64,000 bases of DNA from Mycobacteriales bacterium (GTDB lineage: Bacteria > Actinomycetota > Actinomycetes > BP-191). Positions 7,890 to 16,011 of this stretch are shown in pieces (the stretch's first letter is position 1; the number at the start of each line of letters is the position of its first letter). Below the pieces are notes generated by a model that saw only the letters and a program-made list of their open reading frames with translations, ran no database searches and was not told the origin of the DNA. The stretch covers positions 1 through 64,000 of the forward strand of contig DASTMB010000010.1 of the NCBI GenBank assembly GCA_035714365.1, read 5' to 3'. The position numbers were made by a program, and so were the translations under genes.

Positions 7890-8954
7890 GTGCGCACGCC
7901 ATACCGCATCGTCACGACGCTCGTGGCCGTCGCCGCCGCGATCCCGTTCGGCCTCGCCTCCACCGCGCACGCCGACGAGACGCAGCCGGCGGTCGTGCAG
8001 GGCTCCTGGTACTGGGCCGACCAGTCGATGATCGTCGGGCCGGAGGTCGTCAACCCGCCCCAGCAGCTCAGCGGCGTGCCCGCGAAGCAGCTCGCGGTCG
8101 CCTACACCGGCAAGGACGGCACCAACCCCGACAAGGTCACCTACCTCGCCTGGGACGTCAGCGCGATCCCGGCCGGGTCGACCGTCGCGAAGTTCGAGTT
8201 CACGATCCCGGTCTCCACCGACCCGACGGCCGTCCAGGTCACCCCGCCCGACTACAAGCTGGTCGCCTGCGCGGCGATCGGCGACTTCACCCCGGTCGAG
8301 GGCGGCGGGTTCAACCAGAAGCCGGCCGACGACTGCTCGCTGAGCTCCACCGGCACGTACGACGCGACGGCCAAGGCGTGGACGTTCGAGGTCGCCGCGA
8401 TGGCCGACCGCTGGGCGAAGGGCGACCCGCCGTCGGGCATCGGCATCCTCCCCGACCCGGACACGAAGACGCCGTTCCAGGTGGTGTTCCAGGCGCCGGC
8501 GACGGTGAAGACGGTGGCCGAGTTCACGCTGCCCGCGCCGGTCGTGCCGACGACGGCGCCGACGCCGGAGCCGGTCCCGTCCGCGCCGGCGTTCGTGAGC
8601 AACGGCAACACCGGCGTCGCGCTGCCGCCGGCGGTCCCCGTGACCGTCCCGCAGCCGGTCGCGCAGCCGCAGCCCAGCGCCGCGCCGCCGACCGTCGCCC
8701 TGACCACGCCGACCCGGCCCGTCGTGCCGGCCCGCGCGCTGGCGTTCCCGAAGTCGTCCGGCCTGCCGGCGGCGTTCTGGGGCGGCGCGCTGGCCGCCGT
8801 CGCGCTGCTCGGCCTTGCCTCGCTGATGCTCGGCGATGCTACGGTCGCCGTGCAGTCCACCCGCGGGCGCGCCGTCACCCGCTCGCTCCGCGAGCGTCAG
8901 GTGGCGCAGCGTGGGACGCTGTCGCGTACGCGCACCCGCGTGCGGACCGTCTGA
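7890..8954 (+). CDS. Secreted, C-terminally membrane-anchored protein
   Basis: A 354-residue protein from GTG 7890 (CGGAGG at 7879-7884). It has a signal peptide ending STAHA, then a globular domain of about 170 residues whose opening (SWYWADQSM, then a TYLAWDVSAIPAGSTV-like stretch) recalls the DNRLRE/carbohydrate-binding beta-sandwich fold. This is followed by a long Pro/Val/Thr-rich linker, one transmembrane segment (AAFWGGALAAVALLGLASLM) and a basic cytoplasmic tail. It is probably displayed on the cell surface. No enzyme motif is evident. It is followed closely by the Liv binding protein gene but there is no clear functional tie. Confidence 0.7.
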   Translation: MRTPYRIVTTLVAVAAAIPFGLASTAHADETQPAVVQGSWYWADQSMIVGPEVVNPPQQLSGVPAKQLAVAYTGKDGTNPDKVTYLAWDVSAIPAGSTVAKFEFTIPVSTDPTAVQVTPPDYKLVACAAIGDFTPVEGGGFNQKPADDCSLSSTGTYDATAKAWTFEVAAMADRWAKGDPPSGIGILPDPDTKTPFQVVFQAPATVKTVAEFTLPAPVVPTTAPTPEPVPSAPAFVSNGNTGVALPPAVPVTVPQPVAQPQPSAAPPTVALTTPTRPVVPARALAFPKSSGLPAAFWGGALAAVALLGLASLMLGDATVAVQSTRGRAVTRSLRERQVAQRGTLSRTRTRVRTV

Positions 8955-8978
8955 CCGCTCGCACCACCGGGAGTCCTC

Positions 8979-10505
8979 ATGCCCAGCCGTAACGCCCGCC
9001 GCCTCGCGGCCGCCATGCTCGGCCTCGCGCTCGTCACCACCGCGTGCGGCCTCAAGCAGGAGGCGCTCGACAGCCTCAAGCAGAGCGCCGGCCAGGGCGG
9101 CGGTCTCGGCGGCGAGGGCACCCTGCCCGGCGCGACCACCGGCCCCGACGGCAACGCCCTCGGCACGCCCGGCTCCAACGGCGTCCCCGGCAGCAACGGC
9201 GGCGGCACCGGCACCAACGGCGGCGGCACCGGCACCAACGGGGGCGGCGGCACCGGCACCAACGGCGGTGGCGGCGGAGGCGGCGGCGGTGGTGGCGGGG
9301 GCAGCACGCTCCCGCCGAACGACCCGAGCCGCAAGCCGTGCGACCCGCCCGCCGGCGGCAACACCACCGGCATCACGTCGACCACGATCCGCCTCGGCGT
9401 CCACGCCCCCCAGACCGGCACCGGTGCGCCGCTGCCCCCGTCGTTCAAGGACGGCGTGCAGGTCTACTGGGACCAGAAGGCGCACTACATCTGCGGCCGG
9501 CGCGTGATCGTCGACTTCCAGGACGACGGCTACACGCCCGCCGGCGCGCGCAAGGTCTGCGGCGAGATGTCCCGCAAGGACTTCCTCGTCTTCGGCGCCG
9601 CGGGCACCGACCAGATCCAGGCCTGCGCCACCATGTCGGAGATCGCCGACAAGGGCGTGCCGTACCTCTCCGCCGGCGTCACCGCCAACGGCCTGCGCAA
9701 CCTGCCGACGTACTTCGCGGTCAGCCTCACCTACCAGCAGCAGGGCCGCCTCGTCGTCGAGAACGCCCGCAAGCAGGGCTTCCTCAACGGCAAGTGGGCG
9801 GTCGTCACCGGCCAGTCCGGCAACTTCAACGACGCCACGAAGGGCGCGGTCGACGCCCTCAAGGCGGCCGGCATCAACCCGACGGTGATCCGGGTCAACC
9901 AGACGAGCGACGACGGGCTCCAGCAGCGCGCGTTCGCCACCGGCGACCAGCTCTCGCAGGGCGGCTACACCGCCGTCTACGTCGTGACCTCACCCGGCTA
10001 CTTCGTCTACATGACCGGCAAGGCGAACAAGAACCCCGGCACGGGCGGCCTCTACAACCCGATGTACACCGGCCCCGGCGTGACGATGACCGAGGTCACC
10101 GTCGCCCAGCTCGTCTGCACCGGCACCAGCGGCCGGGTCCGGGCGAACTTCCTGGCGCCGTTCCCGGGCATCGACCGCGCGACCAACGACTTCAAGGCGG
10201 CCACCAACAACCGGTACGACGACATCTACTGGGCGCTGTGGGGCCAGGCGCAGCTCATGGAGCAGGCGCTCCGGGCGGCGAGCACCAACCTCACCCGCGA
10301 GAACTTCATCGCCACCCTGTCCAACGCGAAGCTGAGCGCGGGCGTGTTCGCGCCGGTCCGGTTCCCCGGCCCGGCCGACCCCGGCCCGCACTTCGGCGGC
10401 ACGGGCGTGTTCAGCCAGGTCCTCAACTGCAACAAGACCGAGCCGAACCAGCAGGGCAAGGGCGCGGGTGCCTGGGACACCGTCGGCGGGCGGCTCGACC
10501 TGTGA
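8979..10505 (+). CDS. ABC importer substrate-binding lipoprotein, LivJ type
   Basis: A 508-residue type I periplasmic-binding-protein-fold lipoprotein. The leader ends in a lipobox-like TTAC (Cys23). A Gly/Asn/Thr-rich linker of about 50 residues follows, including runs of glycine, and spaces the binding domain from the membrane. The binding domain begins at about residue 125 (STTIRLGVHAPQTGTGAP) and contains VIVDFQDDGY and later GKWAVVTGQSGNF typical of Leu/Ile/Val- or amide-binding proteins. It heads a five-gene importer operon with overlapping stops and starts. The ligand may be branched-chain amino acids, amides or urea; the sequence does not decide. Confidence 0.9.
   Translation: MPSRNARRLAAAMLGLALVTTACGLKQEALDSLKQSAGQGGGLGGEGTLPGATTGPDGNALGTPGSNGVPGSNGGGTGTNGGGTGTNGGGGTGTNGGGGGGGGGGGGGSTLPPNDPSRKPCDPPAGGNTTGITSTTIRLGVHAPQTGTGAPLPPSFKDGVQVYWDQKAHYICGRRVIVDFQDDGYTPAGARKVCGEMSRKDFLVFGAAGTDQIQACATMSEIADKGVPYLSAGVTANGLRNLPTYFAVSLTYQQQGRLVVENARKQGFLNGKWAVVTGQSGNFNDATKGAVDALKAAGINPTVIRVNQTSDDGLQQRAFATGDQLSQGGYTAVYVVTSPGYFVYMTGKANKNPGTGGLYNPMYTGPGVTMTEVTVAQLVCTGTSGRVRANFLAPFPGIDRATNDFKAATNNRYDDIYWALWGQAQLMEQALRAASTNLTRENFIATLSNAKLSAGVFAPVRFPGPADPGPHFGGTGVFSQVLNCNKTEPNQQGKGAGAWDTVGGRLDL
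9198..9263 (+). repeat. 21-bp tandem repeat encoding the Gly-rich linker
   Basis: The unit GGCGGCGGCACCGGCACCAAC occurs at 9198-9218 and 9219-9239, then a 24-base version at 9240-9263, encoding GGTGTNG repeats. It is followed by a near-pure glycine run to about 9303. Copy number is likely to vary by slippage. Confidence 0.85.
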
Positions 10506-11467
10506 CGTCGGGTGACGCCGTCCTCGCCGCAGCCTCGTTCAAGCTCAACGTCCTCCTCCCGATCGTCACCGGGGTCCTCCAGGGGTCGATCTACGGCGTG
10601 ATCGCGCTGGGGATCGTGCTGCTCTACAAGAGCAACCGGATCTTCAACTTCGCGCAGGGCGAGTTCGGCACGGTCGCGGCGGTGGTCGCCAACGCCGGCC
10701 TGGCCGGGTCGTTCTTCGGCTGGCAGATGCCCTACGCCGTCGCGATGGTCGTCGGCCTCGTCGCCGGGGTACTCACCGCGGTGCTCACCGAACGGCTCGT
10801 GATCCGGCCGCTGTTCGACCGGCCGAAGGTGACGCTCACGGTGGCCACCGTCGGCGTGGCGCTGCTGCTCATCGCGGTGGAGACGCTGGTGGTCAAGCAG
10901 CAGAAGCCGTTCGCCGGCTTCTCCACGCGGGTGCCGGCGCTGTCGAAGAAGCCGTACTGGTTCGCGCTGTTCGGCGTCAGCATCACCTACGAGCAGGTGC
11001 TCTGCCTGGTCATGCTCGCGATCCTCGCGGTCGCCGCCGCGCTGTTCTTCACCAAGACCAACACCGGCGTCGCGATCCTCGCGGTGAGCCAGGAGTCGAC
11101 CGCGTCCAGCCTGGTCGGCATCAGCATCGGCCGGATCTCGCTCGTCACCTGGGCGCTGGCCGGCCTGCTCGGCGGCATCGCCGGCCTGCTGCTCTCGCCG
11201 ATCACCGGCCTGGCCGGGCCGGGCTACGTCACCGGCACCGCGCTGTTCACCGGCATCACCGCGGCCGTGCTGGGCGGCGTGACCAGCCTCTCCGGCGCGT
11301 TCGCCGGCGGCATCGCGATCGGCGTCGTCCAGCGGCTCACGAACACCGGCAACCTCACGGCGTTCGGCCTCCCGGACATCCCCGGCCTGGACCAGGTCAT
11401 CGTCTTCCTCGCGCTGCTGGCGGTGCTCCTGATCCGGCCGCAGGGTCTCCTCGGGAAGGAGACCTGA
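10502..11467 (+). CDS. livH: Branched-chain amino acid-type ABC permease, LivH
   Basis: A 321-residue polytopic permease. LQGSIYGVIALGIVLLYKSN followed by RIFNFAQGEFG is the LivH signature, and the LGGIAGLLLSP and LGGVTSLSGAFAGG motifs match the EAA-like coupling loops of this family. Start is GTG 10502 overlapping the stop of the binding protein (GTGA). It forms the channel with LivM. Confidence 0.92.
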   Translation: MTSGDAVLAAASFKLNVLLPIVTGVLQGSIYGVIALGIVLLYKSNRIFNFAQGEFGTVAAVVANAGLAGSFFGWQMPYAVAMVVGLVAGVLTAVLTERLVIRPLFDRPKVTLTVATVGVALLLIAVETLVVKQQKPFAGFSTRVPALSKKPYWFALFGVSITYEQVLCLVMLAILAVAAALFFTKTNTGVAILAVSQESTASSLVGISIGRISLVTWALAGLLGGIAGLLLSPITGLAGPGYVTGTALFTGITAAVLGGVTSLSGAFAGGIAIGVVQRLTNTGNLTAFGLPDIPGLDQVIVFLALLAVLLIRPQGLLGKET

Positions 11468-12564
11468 TGCGGGCCGAACGCCGCTGGGCCCACGGCGGCG
11501 TCGCCCTGCGCGCGGTGTTCTGGCTGCTGCTGCTCGGCGTGCTGCTGCTGCCCGCGCTCGACATCGACTTCGCGTACACGACGACGACCGCGGTGGTGTT
11601 CGCGATCGTCGCGCTGTCGCTCAACATCCTCATCGGCTACACCGGGCAGCTCTCGCTCGGGCAGCAGGGGTTCGTCGGCGTCGGCTCGCTCGTCGCCGCG
11701 AACTTCGTCACCCGCGCGGACTGGCCGTTCGCGGTCGGCCTGGCTGTCGCGACCGTCGCCGGCGTGCTGGTGGCGCTGGTGCTGGGGGCGGTGGCGCTGC
11801 GCATCACCGGCCTGTACCTGTCGCTCATCACGCTGGTGTTCGGCGTCGTCGTGGCGTCGTCGCTGTTCCAGGTGTCGTCGCTCACCAACGGCGGCGCCGG
11901 CCTCGACGCCCGCCGCCCCGACGTCATCGGCAGCAACCAGCGGTACTACCTGTTCGCGCTCGCGGTGCTGCTCGTCGTCGTGTACATCGACCGGCAGCTC
12001 ACCCGGACCAAGCTCGGCCGGGCGCTCGCCGCCCTCAAGGAGAACGAGCGCGCGGCGGAGGCGTTCGGCGTCGACGTCACCCGGTACAAGCTGCTGGCGT
12101 TCGGCCTCTGCGGCGCGATCGCCGGGCTGGCTGGTGGCGTCTACGTGTTCCAGCTCCAGCAGTTCTCGTCGCAGAACTTCCAGGGGCTCACCGGCATCAA
12201 CCTGGCGCTGCTGTTCGTCGTCATGGTCATCGTCGGCGGCGCCGGCAACCGCGCGGGCGTGCTCGTGGCGGCGGCGTTCTTCGGTGTGCTGGACACCCTC
12301 CTCAACTTCGTGTTCGGCCACCTGGAGTCGGTGCTCTCGCACGTCCCGCTGCTGTCCGGCTACTACCAGGCCGACAGCAAGGCGGCCGTCGCGGGCATGC
12401 TCTCGGCACTGCTGCTGCTGCAGACGCTGATCTTCAACCCGGGCGGCATCGGCCAGGTCATCTCGCCGGTGACGCGCTGGCTGTCGGGGCGGCCGTTCTC
12501 GCTGCACGACCCCGACGCGGAGACCGGCGTGCGCGCGGTGGAGGGCTCCAGTGTCCGTGCTTGA
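11467..12564 (+). CDS. livM: Branched-chain amino acid-type ABC permease, LivM
   Basis: A 365-residue permease starting at the ATG 11467 that shares one base with the livH stop (TGATG). Family signatures are LSLNILIGYTGQLSLGQQGF and a later GGAGNRAGVLVAAAFFG. About nine to ten hydrophobic spans are visible, with a basic interface region RTKLGRALAALKENERAAEA, the cytoplasmic coupling segment. It pairs with LivH. Confidence 0.92.
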   Translation: MRAERRWAHGGVALRAVFWLLLLGVLLLPALDIDFAYTTTTAVVFAIVALSLNILIGYTGQLSLGQQGFVGVGSLVAANFVTRADWPFAVGLAVATVAGVLVALVLGAVALRITGLYLSLITLVFGVVVASSLFQVSSLTNGGAGLDARRPDVIGSNQRYYLFALAVLLVVVYIDRQLTRTKLGRALAALKENERAAEAFGVDVTRYKLLAFGLCGAIAGLAGGVYVFQLQQFSSQNFQGLTGINLALLFVVMVIVGGAGNRAGVLVAAAFFGVLDTLLNFVFGHLESVLSHVPLLSGYYQADSKAAVAGMLSALLLLQTLIFNPGGIGQVISPVTRWLSGRPFSLHDPDAETGVRAVEGSSVRA

Positions 12565-13537
12565 GGTCCGCGACCTGGCGATCCGCTTCGGCGGCCTCCA
12601 GGCGCTGGAGGACGTCAGCCTCACCGTCAACGAGTGGGAGATCGTCGGCCTCATCGGCCCGAACGGCGCCGGCAAGACGACGGCGTTCAACTGCATCACC
12701 GGCTTCTACAAGGCCGACCGCGGCACGGTGACCTACCGCGGGCAGGACGTCACCCGCGTGCCACCGCACCGCAAGGCCGCGATGGGCTTCGGCCGGACGT
12801 TCCAGAACGTCGGCATGGTCAAGGGCTCCACCGCGATCGACAACCTCAAGACCGCGCAGCACGCGCACATCCGCTACAGCGTCGCGGCGGGCCTGCTCGG
12901 TGCCGAGGAGGTCGCCGACGAGGAGCGCGAGCTGGAGCTGCGCGGCGAGGCGGTGCTCGAGCTGCTCGGGCTCCAGGACGTCCGCGACAAGCGCGTCGGC
13001 AGCCTGCCGTACGGCACGTTGAAGCTGCTGGAGCTCGGCTGCGCGCTCGCCACCGACCCGGACGTGCTGCTGCTCGACGAGCCGTCGTCGGGCATGGGGC
13101 CGGAGGAGGCGCACGCGCTGGGGGAGCGGCTGCTGACGCTGCGGCAGGAGTTCGGGCTGACGATGCTGCTCATCGAGCACCACGTCCCGCTCGTGCTCTC
13201 CGTCTGCGACCACGTCTACGTCCTCAACTTCGGCCGCCTCCTCGCGGAGGGCGAGCCGCGGGTCATCCAGACCCACCCGGAGGTCGTCGCGGCGTACCTC
13301 GGCGGCGAGGCGCCGGAGGCGCTGGAGCAGACCGAGGAGCCGGCCGAGCAGGCCGCGCTCGACCAGGCGGAGCAGGCCGCGCTGGACGAGCCCGTCCCGG
13401 AGATCACGGCCCCGGCGCGGGCGCCGCGCGCGCGCAAGGCGCCGGCGAAGAAGCCCGCGCCGCGCAAGGCCGCCCCGCGCAAGCGAGCCGCCGCCGCGCC
13501 CGCCGATGTCGCCGAGCCCGACGGGGGTGCCGAGTGA
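12551..13537 (+). CDS. livG: Liv ABC transporter ATPase LivG with H1-like C-terminal tail
   Basis: A 328-residue protein; the first 255 or so are a normal LivG ATPase (Walker A GPNGAGKTTAF, LivG-specific GRTFQNVGMVKGSTAIDNLK, Walker B VLLLDEPSSGMG). The ABC signature is atypical, GSLPYGTLKLLEL rather than LSGGQ. After the catalytic core a tail of about 65 residues runs from acidic, Gln/Glu/Ala-rich to basic, Lys/Arg/Ala/Pro-rich (KAPAKKPAPRKAAPRKRAAA). LivG proteins normally end near 255-260 residues, so the tail is an addition. It resembles histone-H1 or HupB-type tails. The GTG 12551 start overlaps livM by 14 bases. Confidence 0.9.
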   Translation: MSVLEVRDLAIRFGGLQALEDVSLTVNEWEIVGLIGPNGAGKTTAFNCITGFYKADRGTVTYRGQDVTRVPPHRKAAMGFGRTFQNVGMVKGSTAIDNLKTAQHAHIRYSVAAGLLGAEEVADEERELELRGEAVLELLGLQDVRDKRVGSLPYGTLKLLELGCALATDPDVLLLDEPSSGMGPEEAHALGERLLTLRQEFGLTMLLIEHHVPLVLSVCDHVYVLNFGRLLAEGEPRVIQTHPEVVAAYLGGEAPEALEQTEEPAEQAALDQAEQAALDEPVPEITAPARAPRARKAPAKKPAPRKAAPRKRAAAAPADVAEPDGGAE

Positions 13538-14235
13538 GCCTGCTCGAGGTGCGCGGGCTGCGTACCGGCTACGGCGCGCTGCCCGTCCTCCAGGGCATCT
13601 CGTTCGCCGTCGAGGAGGGCGAGACGGCCGTCATGTTCGGCCTCAACGGCGCCGGCAAGACGACCACCGTCAACACCCTCGCCGGGCTGCTCCCCGTGTG
13701 GGAGGGCGAGATCCTCTTCGACGGCCGCAACGTCGCCGGCCTGGCGCCACCGGAGATCGTCAAGCAGGGCATCGCGCTCTCGCCCGAGGGCCGCCGCGTC
13801 TTCCCCGGGCTGTCGGTCCACACGAACCTCCGGCTCGGCGCGTGGACCCGCCGCGGTGGTGCCGACCAGGTGCTCCAGCAGGTGTTCCACTACTTCCCGC
13901 GGCTGGAGGAACGCCGCGACCAGCTCGCCGGCACGCTCTCCGGCGGCGAGCAGCAGATGCTCGCGATCGGGCGCGCGCTGATGAGCCGGCCGCGGCTGCT
14001 GCTCATCGACGAGGCGTCGCTCGGTCTGTCGCCGAAGCTCGCGCAGACGGTGTTCCAGGTCGTGTCGCAGATCAACGACGCCGGCACCACCGTCGTCATC
14101 GTCGAGCAGAACGTCGGCGTGCTCCCCTACGCCGACCAGGCCCTGATCATGGAGAAGGGCACCATCACGTTCGACGGCCGCGGCGAGGAGCTGGAACGCT
14201 CCGGCGACCTCCGCAAGACCTACCTCGGCGGCTGA
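13534..14235 (+). CDS. livF: Liv ABC transporter ATPase LivF
   Basis: A 233-residue ATPase. It shows LNGAGKTTTVNTLAGLLP (Walker A), LSPEGRRVFPGLSVHTNL (LivF-typical), LSGGEQQMLAIGRALMSRP (signature) and LLLIDEASLGLSP (Walker B). GTG 13534 overlaps the livG stop (GTGA). It is the last gene of the operon and supplies the second nucleotide-binding domain. Confidence 0.93.
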   Translation: MSLLEVRGLRTGYGALPVLQGISFAVEEGETAVMFGLNGAGKTTTVNTLAGLLPVWEGEILFDGRNVAGLAPPEIVKQGIALSPEGRRVFPGLSVHTNLRLGAWTRRGGADQVLQQVFHYFPRLEERRDQLAGTLSGGEQQMLAIGRALMSRPRLLLIDEASLGLSPKLAQTVFQVVSQINDAGTTVVIVEQNVGVLPYADQALIMEKGTITFDGRGEELERSGDLRKTYLGG

Positions 14236-14253
14236 GCCCCGAAGGCGTCGCGG

Positions 14254-14748
14254 CTACTGGACGGTCGTGACGTTGCTCTGGTGCGGCTGGCAGACCCGGC
14301 ACGGCGCGAGGTAGCGGGCCTGCGCCTCCTGCGGCGTGAGGTACTGGACCTCCTCGCGGCCGTCGACCAGCCGGCAGCCCGGGACGTGGTACGACGCGGA
14401 GCCGGCGACGACCAGCCCGGTGAGGTCCTGCGGCGCGGGCGCGCCCGCGGCACCCGCGAGGCCGCCGCGGCCGATCGCGTCGATGACCTCGTCCAGCTTG
14501 GCCTCGAGCCGCGCGCGGTCCTCGCGGTGCGCGTGCACGACCATCAGCGCGCCGCCGACGAACGACAGCGTCAGCCCGATGCCGAGTCCGGAGATGAGGT
14601 ACGGCATCTGCGCCGGCGTGGCGGGCAGGCCGGCGGCGCCGTTCCACGCCAGGCCGACCGTGAGCAGGCCGAGCAGCGTCAGCGCGACGCCGTAACGGCC
14701 GCCGAAGCGGTTGAGGATCTGCGACGCGCGCCCGGGCTCGGTGGCCAT
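14254..14748 (-). CDS. Two-TM protein with an Ada-like Cys/His motif
   Basis: A 164-residue protein. Two hydrophobic segments in the first 70 residues (YGVALTLLGLLTVGLAW and LISGLGIGLTLSFVGGALMV) are followed by a short charged helix and then a C-terminal domain of about 55 residues. That domain holds SYHVPGCRLV, then about 20 residues later YLAPCRVCQPH. The H-x3-C ... C-x2-C spacing resembles the small metal-binding Ada-type module. It probably faces the cytoplasm. Function unknown. It is convergent with the liv operon. Confidence 0.65.
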   Translation of the reverse strand: MATEPGRASQILNRFGGRYGVALTLLGLLTVGLAWNGAAGLPATPAQMPYLISGLGIGLTLSFVGGALMVVHAHREDRARLEAKLDEVIDAIGRGGLAGAAGAPAPQDLTGLVVAGSASYHVPGCRLVDGREEVQYLTPQEAQARYLAPCRVCQPHQSNVTTVQ

Positions 14749-14907
14749 GTCGGAGCTCTCCTGTGGGGAAGTCGTGGGACCCCAAGGGTAGCGGTCCTGC
14801 GGCGGGTTGTGACCGCGGCGTGTGGGGGCCCGACCCCCATTGACCCGGTACGGGCGCGGTGCGACCTTCGCGTCTCTTGTCCGGTTCATGCGACCTAGGA
14901 GCCCCCC

Positions 14908-15981
14908 ATGCGTCGTGCGCTGTTCAGACTCGTCACCGTCACCACGGCGGTGCTCACAGCCCTGTCCTCCGGTGCCTCGGCCACCCCGGTGGAACGGGTG
15001 GTACACCGGATCGACGCCGCGACCTCGTTGCGAGGAGCCCACAAGCTGCACCAGCTCGCGGCCGACCCGCGCGCGCCGCGTGAGGCGCGCGACGCGATGC
15101 GGCAGGCCCTCGACTCGCTGGCCGGCACTCGCATCTCGGTGACGGACGCGCCGGCCGCGACGCTCGCGCGGGTGAAGGCGCAGCCGTCGTGGAGCGCCGA
15201 CCGCGCTGTCACCTCGGTCAACGGCGCGGTGTTCGTCGTCGACCGGACCGCCGACTTCCTGCACCTGCTGACCCAGGTGGTGCCGCAGGACGGGTCGCGG
15301 CCGTTCTCGCTCGACCTGCGGATCGAGCCGCGGGCGGGCTCCTGGCTCGGCCACTGGCGGACCAGCGACGGACGCTCGGGGACGGAGCCGTACGCCGCAC
15401 CGAAGGTCAACCAGTGCACGAGGCACTGCCTCACGGCCGGTATCGCGATCGGCCTGATCGCGCTGCTGTTCTGCACCATTGTCGTCGTCGTCGGGGACCT
15501 CCTCGGCGCCCTCGTCTGCGGCGCCGGTGCGGTCGTGGTGGCCGGGGACGTGGGGTACATCTGCGACTCCGTCGTCCAGGCCTGCGACGACGACCCGACG
15601 AAGGACTACTTCCACGCGCCGCCGCCGGAGCTGGAGTGCGCGCAGGCGTGGGACGCGTGCGACACGCGCGGTGTGTTCAGCGCGCACCTCTACCAGTCCG
15701 AGCTGACCGGCTTCGACTACTGGCTGTCGTTCTGGTTCAACACGACCGACTACGGGTTCAACATCTTCTCGGGCTCGGACCTCGGCCTGACGAAGACGAT
15801 GGACCTGGCCGCGCACAAGGTCTGGCGGTACGGCGGCTTCATGTACTCGCCGATCCCTGGCGCCGAGTGCGCGCCCTCGGCCACCGCGGAGGTCTTCCTC
15901 TCCTTCGGGACCGCCGGCAGCGCCTACACGAAGACCGGTGCCCCGAAGCTGGTCCGGCCCGAGAGCAACTGCGTCCGGTGA
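14908..15981 (+). CDS. Secreted cysteine-rich protein with a hydrophobic core
   Basis: A 357-residue protein with a signal peptide ending ASA (ATG 14908, preceded by CTAGGAG). The first 140 mature residues are helical and polar. Then comes CTRHCLTAGIAIGLIALL and two more hydrophobic, Gly/Ala/Val-rich stretches reaching YICDSVVQAC. The C-terminal third is aromatic and polar (FDYWLSFWFNTTDYGFN). Ten cysteines lie from the hydrophobic region to the C terminus. I do not recognise a family. The hydrophobic centre could be a membrane hairpin or the buried core of a disulfide-stabilised domain. Confidence 0.6.
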   Translation: MRRALFRLVTVTTAVLTALSSGASATPVERVVHRIDAATSLRGAHKLHQLAADPRAPREARDAMRQALDSLAGTRISVTDAPAATLARVKAQPSWSADRAVTSVNGAVFVVDRTADFLHLLTQVVPQDGSRPFSLDLRIEPRAGSWLGHWRTSDGRSGTEPYAAPKVNQCTRHCLTAGIAIGLIALLFCTIVVVVGDLLGALVCGAGAVVVAGDVGYICDSVVQACDDDPTKDYFHAPPPELECAQAWDACDTRGVFSAHLYQSELTGFDYWLSFWFNTTDYGFNIFSGSDLGLTKTMDLAAHKVWRYGGFMYSPIPGAECAPSATAEVFLSFGTAGSAYTKTGAPKLVRPESNCVR

Positions 15982-16011
15982 CCCTGCCGTCGCGGGCGGC
16001 GCGGGCTTCGG

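Noticed and set aside
9198-9303. Possible CRISPR or minisatellite
   Set aside because: Repeats are adjacent, in frame, and encode a Gly/Thr/Asn linker; there are no spacers.
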